A stretch of DNA of 8,610 nt from an uncultured Eggerthella sp. GTDB lineage: Bacteria > Actinomycetota > Coriobacteriia > Coriobacteriales > Eggerthellaceae. The translations under genes and the position numbers were made by a program. This document shows positions 7,275 through 8,610 of this stretch, piece by piece. The notes under the pieces were generated by a model. It worked only from the letters and a program-made list of their open reading frames with translations, made no database searches and had not been told where the DNA came from. The stretch covers positions 1 to 8,610 of the forward strand of contig CABRGJ010000027.1 in the NCBI GenBank assembly GCA_902470405.1. Reading direction: 5' to 3'. Each line of letters opens with the position of its first letter. The first letter of the stretch is position 1.

Positions 7275-7898
7275 ATGGCAGAATTCAGTCCAACGCGAAC
7301 CCATGCAACCTGGAAGCCGCGCGTCACTCCCGTGCCCATTCCGTATTTTCGCTGTGCCGAATGTGGTGCGGTATTGCAGGGCGTTGATGGCGATGTTGAG
7401 ATCACGATGAGCGACAATCATCGTTCTCAAGTTGCGGAATTGCCTTATGCCCATACCGATTTCCATCCAGAATGCTGCGGCAAGCCCATGGAACGCTTGG
7501 AGGGTATCTCATACCTCGATCCCGAAGTCATAGATAAGATCAAGCTCGATTACGAGATCGTGGGAAGCTACGATCATAATGCACTGCGCGTGACCTGGAA
7601 GGTTAATGAATCGGGTTATGAGCCACGATGGTTCGCCATCAAGACCTTCACAGGCATCATGACGAAATACGTTACGCTGAAGAAATGGCCGCCTATCGTC
7701 TTTGCCTTTGCAGATGAGGATGCCTATGCCTACTGCGATGAAGATCCGTGTTTGGAATGCACATTTCGCTGCAAGCGTGGCATGGAGGTGTATTGCTATA
7801 CGCCAAAGATCGGGCTTATCGTCATGCCACTCGATCGCATGATCGCGACTGGCAGCGCAGGTTTCGAAGCGGTCGAGCCTCCCATCGACGCGAAATAG
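7275..7898 (+). CDS. Desulfoferrodoxin/superoxide reductase-like protein with extra cysteine cluster
   Basis: A 207-residue soluble protein that appears to bind metal through cysteines. The N-terminal part has CAEC at C27/C30 and CCGKPM at C67/C68. This is the C-x2-C ... C-C-G-x-P-M pattern of the desulfoferrodoxin N-terminal iron centre, but with 36 residues between the pairs instead of about 15. The second part (about 92-190) resembles the superoxide reductase beta-sandwich: a W-[FI] strand (W119), TKYVTLKK, PPIVFAFADEDAYAYC. C154 may correspond to the reductase's iron-ligand Cys. The usual HPM...H and C-N-x-H-G histidine ligands are not seen; H101 is the only His in this half. Instead C154, C159, C162, C166 and C174 form a compact cluster. 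It may be a redox or metal-binding relative without superoxide reductase activity. It starts four bases after the membrane-protein gene and is probably co-translated. Resemblance is moderate to good; function is open. Confidence 0.7.
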   Translation: MAEFSPTRTHATWKPRVTPVPIPYFRCAECGAVLQGVDGDVEITMSDNHRSQVAELPYAHTDFHPECCGKPMERLEGISYLDPEVIDKIKLDYEIVGSYDHNALRVTWKVNESGYEPRWFAIKTFTGIMTKYVTLKKWPPIVFAFADEDAYAYCDEDPCLECTFRCKRGMEVYCYTPKIGLIVMPLDRMIATGSAGFEAVEPPIDAK

Positions 7899-7974
7899 GG
7901 GCGATGACGCTGCGATCTTATGTTTGTTTGAACTGTTTCTTACGCATCCATCGATCGCTCTGTTCGCCTTTGGT

Positions 7975-8610
7975 CTAACGGACTTGACCATCGCTGCGAA
8001 TAGCAGCTTGCGTACGCTTGATATGATGCGCGTAGACCACTACGACAATGACCGCACAGATGGCAGTCATGCCTAACATCACGAAATAGCTTGACGTATA
8101 CGTTCCCGTCAAAGCGCACAGTACGCCTGGCATCAGGTTGAAGATGAAGCCTCCGAATGCGTAGGCGAGTTGAAAATGGCGGATGGTCTTGAGCATTTGC
8201 TCGGGAGTGCTTAGCTCGAGCGACCAGAGCGCGATGCCGGTGGTTCCAAGTGGCATACCGATACCAAGAACGATCGCAGCTGCAGCCGCTTCGGGTATGC
8301 CGCCTGCGCCCACGAGCGCACAGAGCATCATGGCGATGGCGAGTAAGATGAAGAAGAGGAACGAACCAGTTAAGGTGCCAAATCTATCGCATCCTACGCC
8401 GACCGCGAATTTCGAGAGCGTGAGAAACACGCCAGAAAGCGAGATGAGCACAGCAGCAACCCCTAGGTCGATTCCTTGTGTGGTGAGCAGGATCCCGAAA
8501 TAATTGAAGCCTGCAACAGATACGCCACCCAACAACACGAGCGCGAAGATCATCGCAAGATAAGCGCCTCGCGGCAGCGGCATGCTCGATAAGTTCACCT
8601 TTGGTTGAGC
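7975..8610 (-). CDS. Major facilitator superfamily transporter, C-terminal half (5' end outside window)
   Basis: A membrane transporter fragment on the minus strand. The frame is open to the window edge (the first codons read AQPKVNLSSMP), so a GTG at 8598 is probably not the true start. The visible 211 residues hold six hydrophobic helices, consistent with helices 7-12 of a 12-helix MFS protein: two, then the loop GVGCDRFG, then four more. That G-x-x-x-D-R-x-G loop is the repeat of the MFS motif A between helices 8 and 9. The tail ends with a short charged stretch (HHIKRTQAAIRSDGQVR). It points towards the two-gene unit on the plus strand and does not share its transcript. The substrate cannot be judged from this half. 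Confidence 0.85.
   Translation of the reverse strand, partial: AQPKVNLSSMPLPRGAYLAMIFALVLLGGVSVAGFNYFGILLTTQGIDLGVAAVLISLSGVFLTLSKFAVGVGCDRFGTLTGSFLFFILLAIAMMLCALVGAGGIPEAAAAAIVLGIGMPLGTTGIALWSLELSTPEQMLKTIRHFQLAYAFGGFIFNLMPGVLCALTGTYTSSYFVMLGMTAICAVIVVVVYAHHIKRTQAAIRSDGQVR

Noticed and set aside
7912..7958. Inverted repeat GCGATC ... GATCGC in the convergent gap, considered as a terminator.
   Set aside because: Six-base arms with a 35-base loop and no T-run on either strand are not a plausible intrinsic terminator.
7904..7978. A 24-codon frame after the desulfoferrodoxin-like gene containing a C-x2-C (CLNC).
   Set aside because: Only a weak purine stretch precedes it at poor spacing, it overlaps the end of the convergent transporter gene, and it is too short to judge by composition.
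1..8610. Frequent GATC tetramers across the window.
   Set aside because: Most fall where a codon ending in G, or GA of a preceding codon, meets ATC (Ile) or in GAT-C contexts (Asp), so codon choice explains them without a special methylation role. I did not count them exactly.

Overview
The window looks like part of an actinobacterial chromosome of moderate GC content. A Coriobacteriia-type host (the Eggerthella/Slackia/Cryptobacterium/Olsenella group) is my best guess. It rests on a GlfT2-type galactofuranosyltransferase, a DUF6541-like membrane protein and a desulfoferrodoxin-like protein in one window; no rRNA or other taxonomic marker is present, so the placement is an inference. I saw no tRNA, rRNA, CRISPR array, insertion sequence or long repeat.

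Positions 1-6508 are one same-strand cluster for a cell-surface polysaccharide. In order: a family-4 glycosyltransferase cut by the left edge; a Wzx/TuaB-type lipid-linked sugar flippase joined to it by an ATGA stop/start overlap and broken by a one-base deletion; a 672-residue multi-pass membrane protein resembling DUF6541 and the GT-C glycosyltransferases; and a full-length GlfT2-like galactofuranosyltransferase that keeps the metal-binding and catalytic residues of the mycobacterial enzyme. Together they suggest building of a lipid-linked, galactofuranose-containing glycan on the inner membrane face, its flipping, and further assembly outside. The polymer itself cannot be read from the sequence.

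Positions 6509-6614 are a spacer with a possible extended -10 promoter. It precedes a tight two-gene unit at 6615-7898: a small two-helix membrane protein resembling DUF2335, then a Cys-rich protein that resembles desulfoferrodoxin/superoxide reductase but seems to lack the usual histidine ligands of the superoxide-reducing iron.

Positions 7975-8610 run on the minus strand, convergent with that unit, and hold the C-terminal half of a major facilitator transporter cut by the right edge. The 76-base convergent gap has no convincing terminator.

The points most worth a second look are the flippase frameshift, the GlfT2/GT-C pair outside the mycolic-acid bacteria, and the divergent desulfoferrodoxin-like protein with its C-terminal cysteine cluster and membrane partner.
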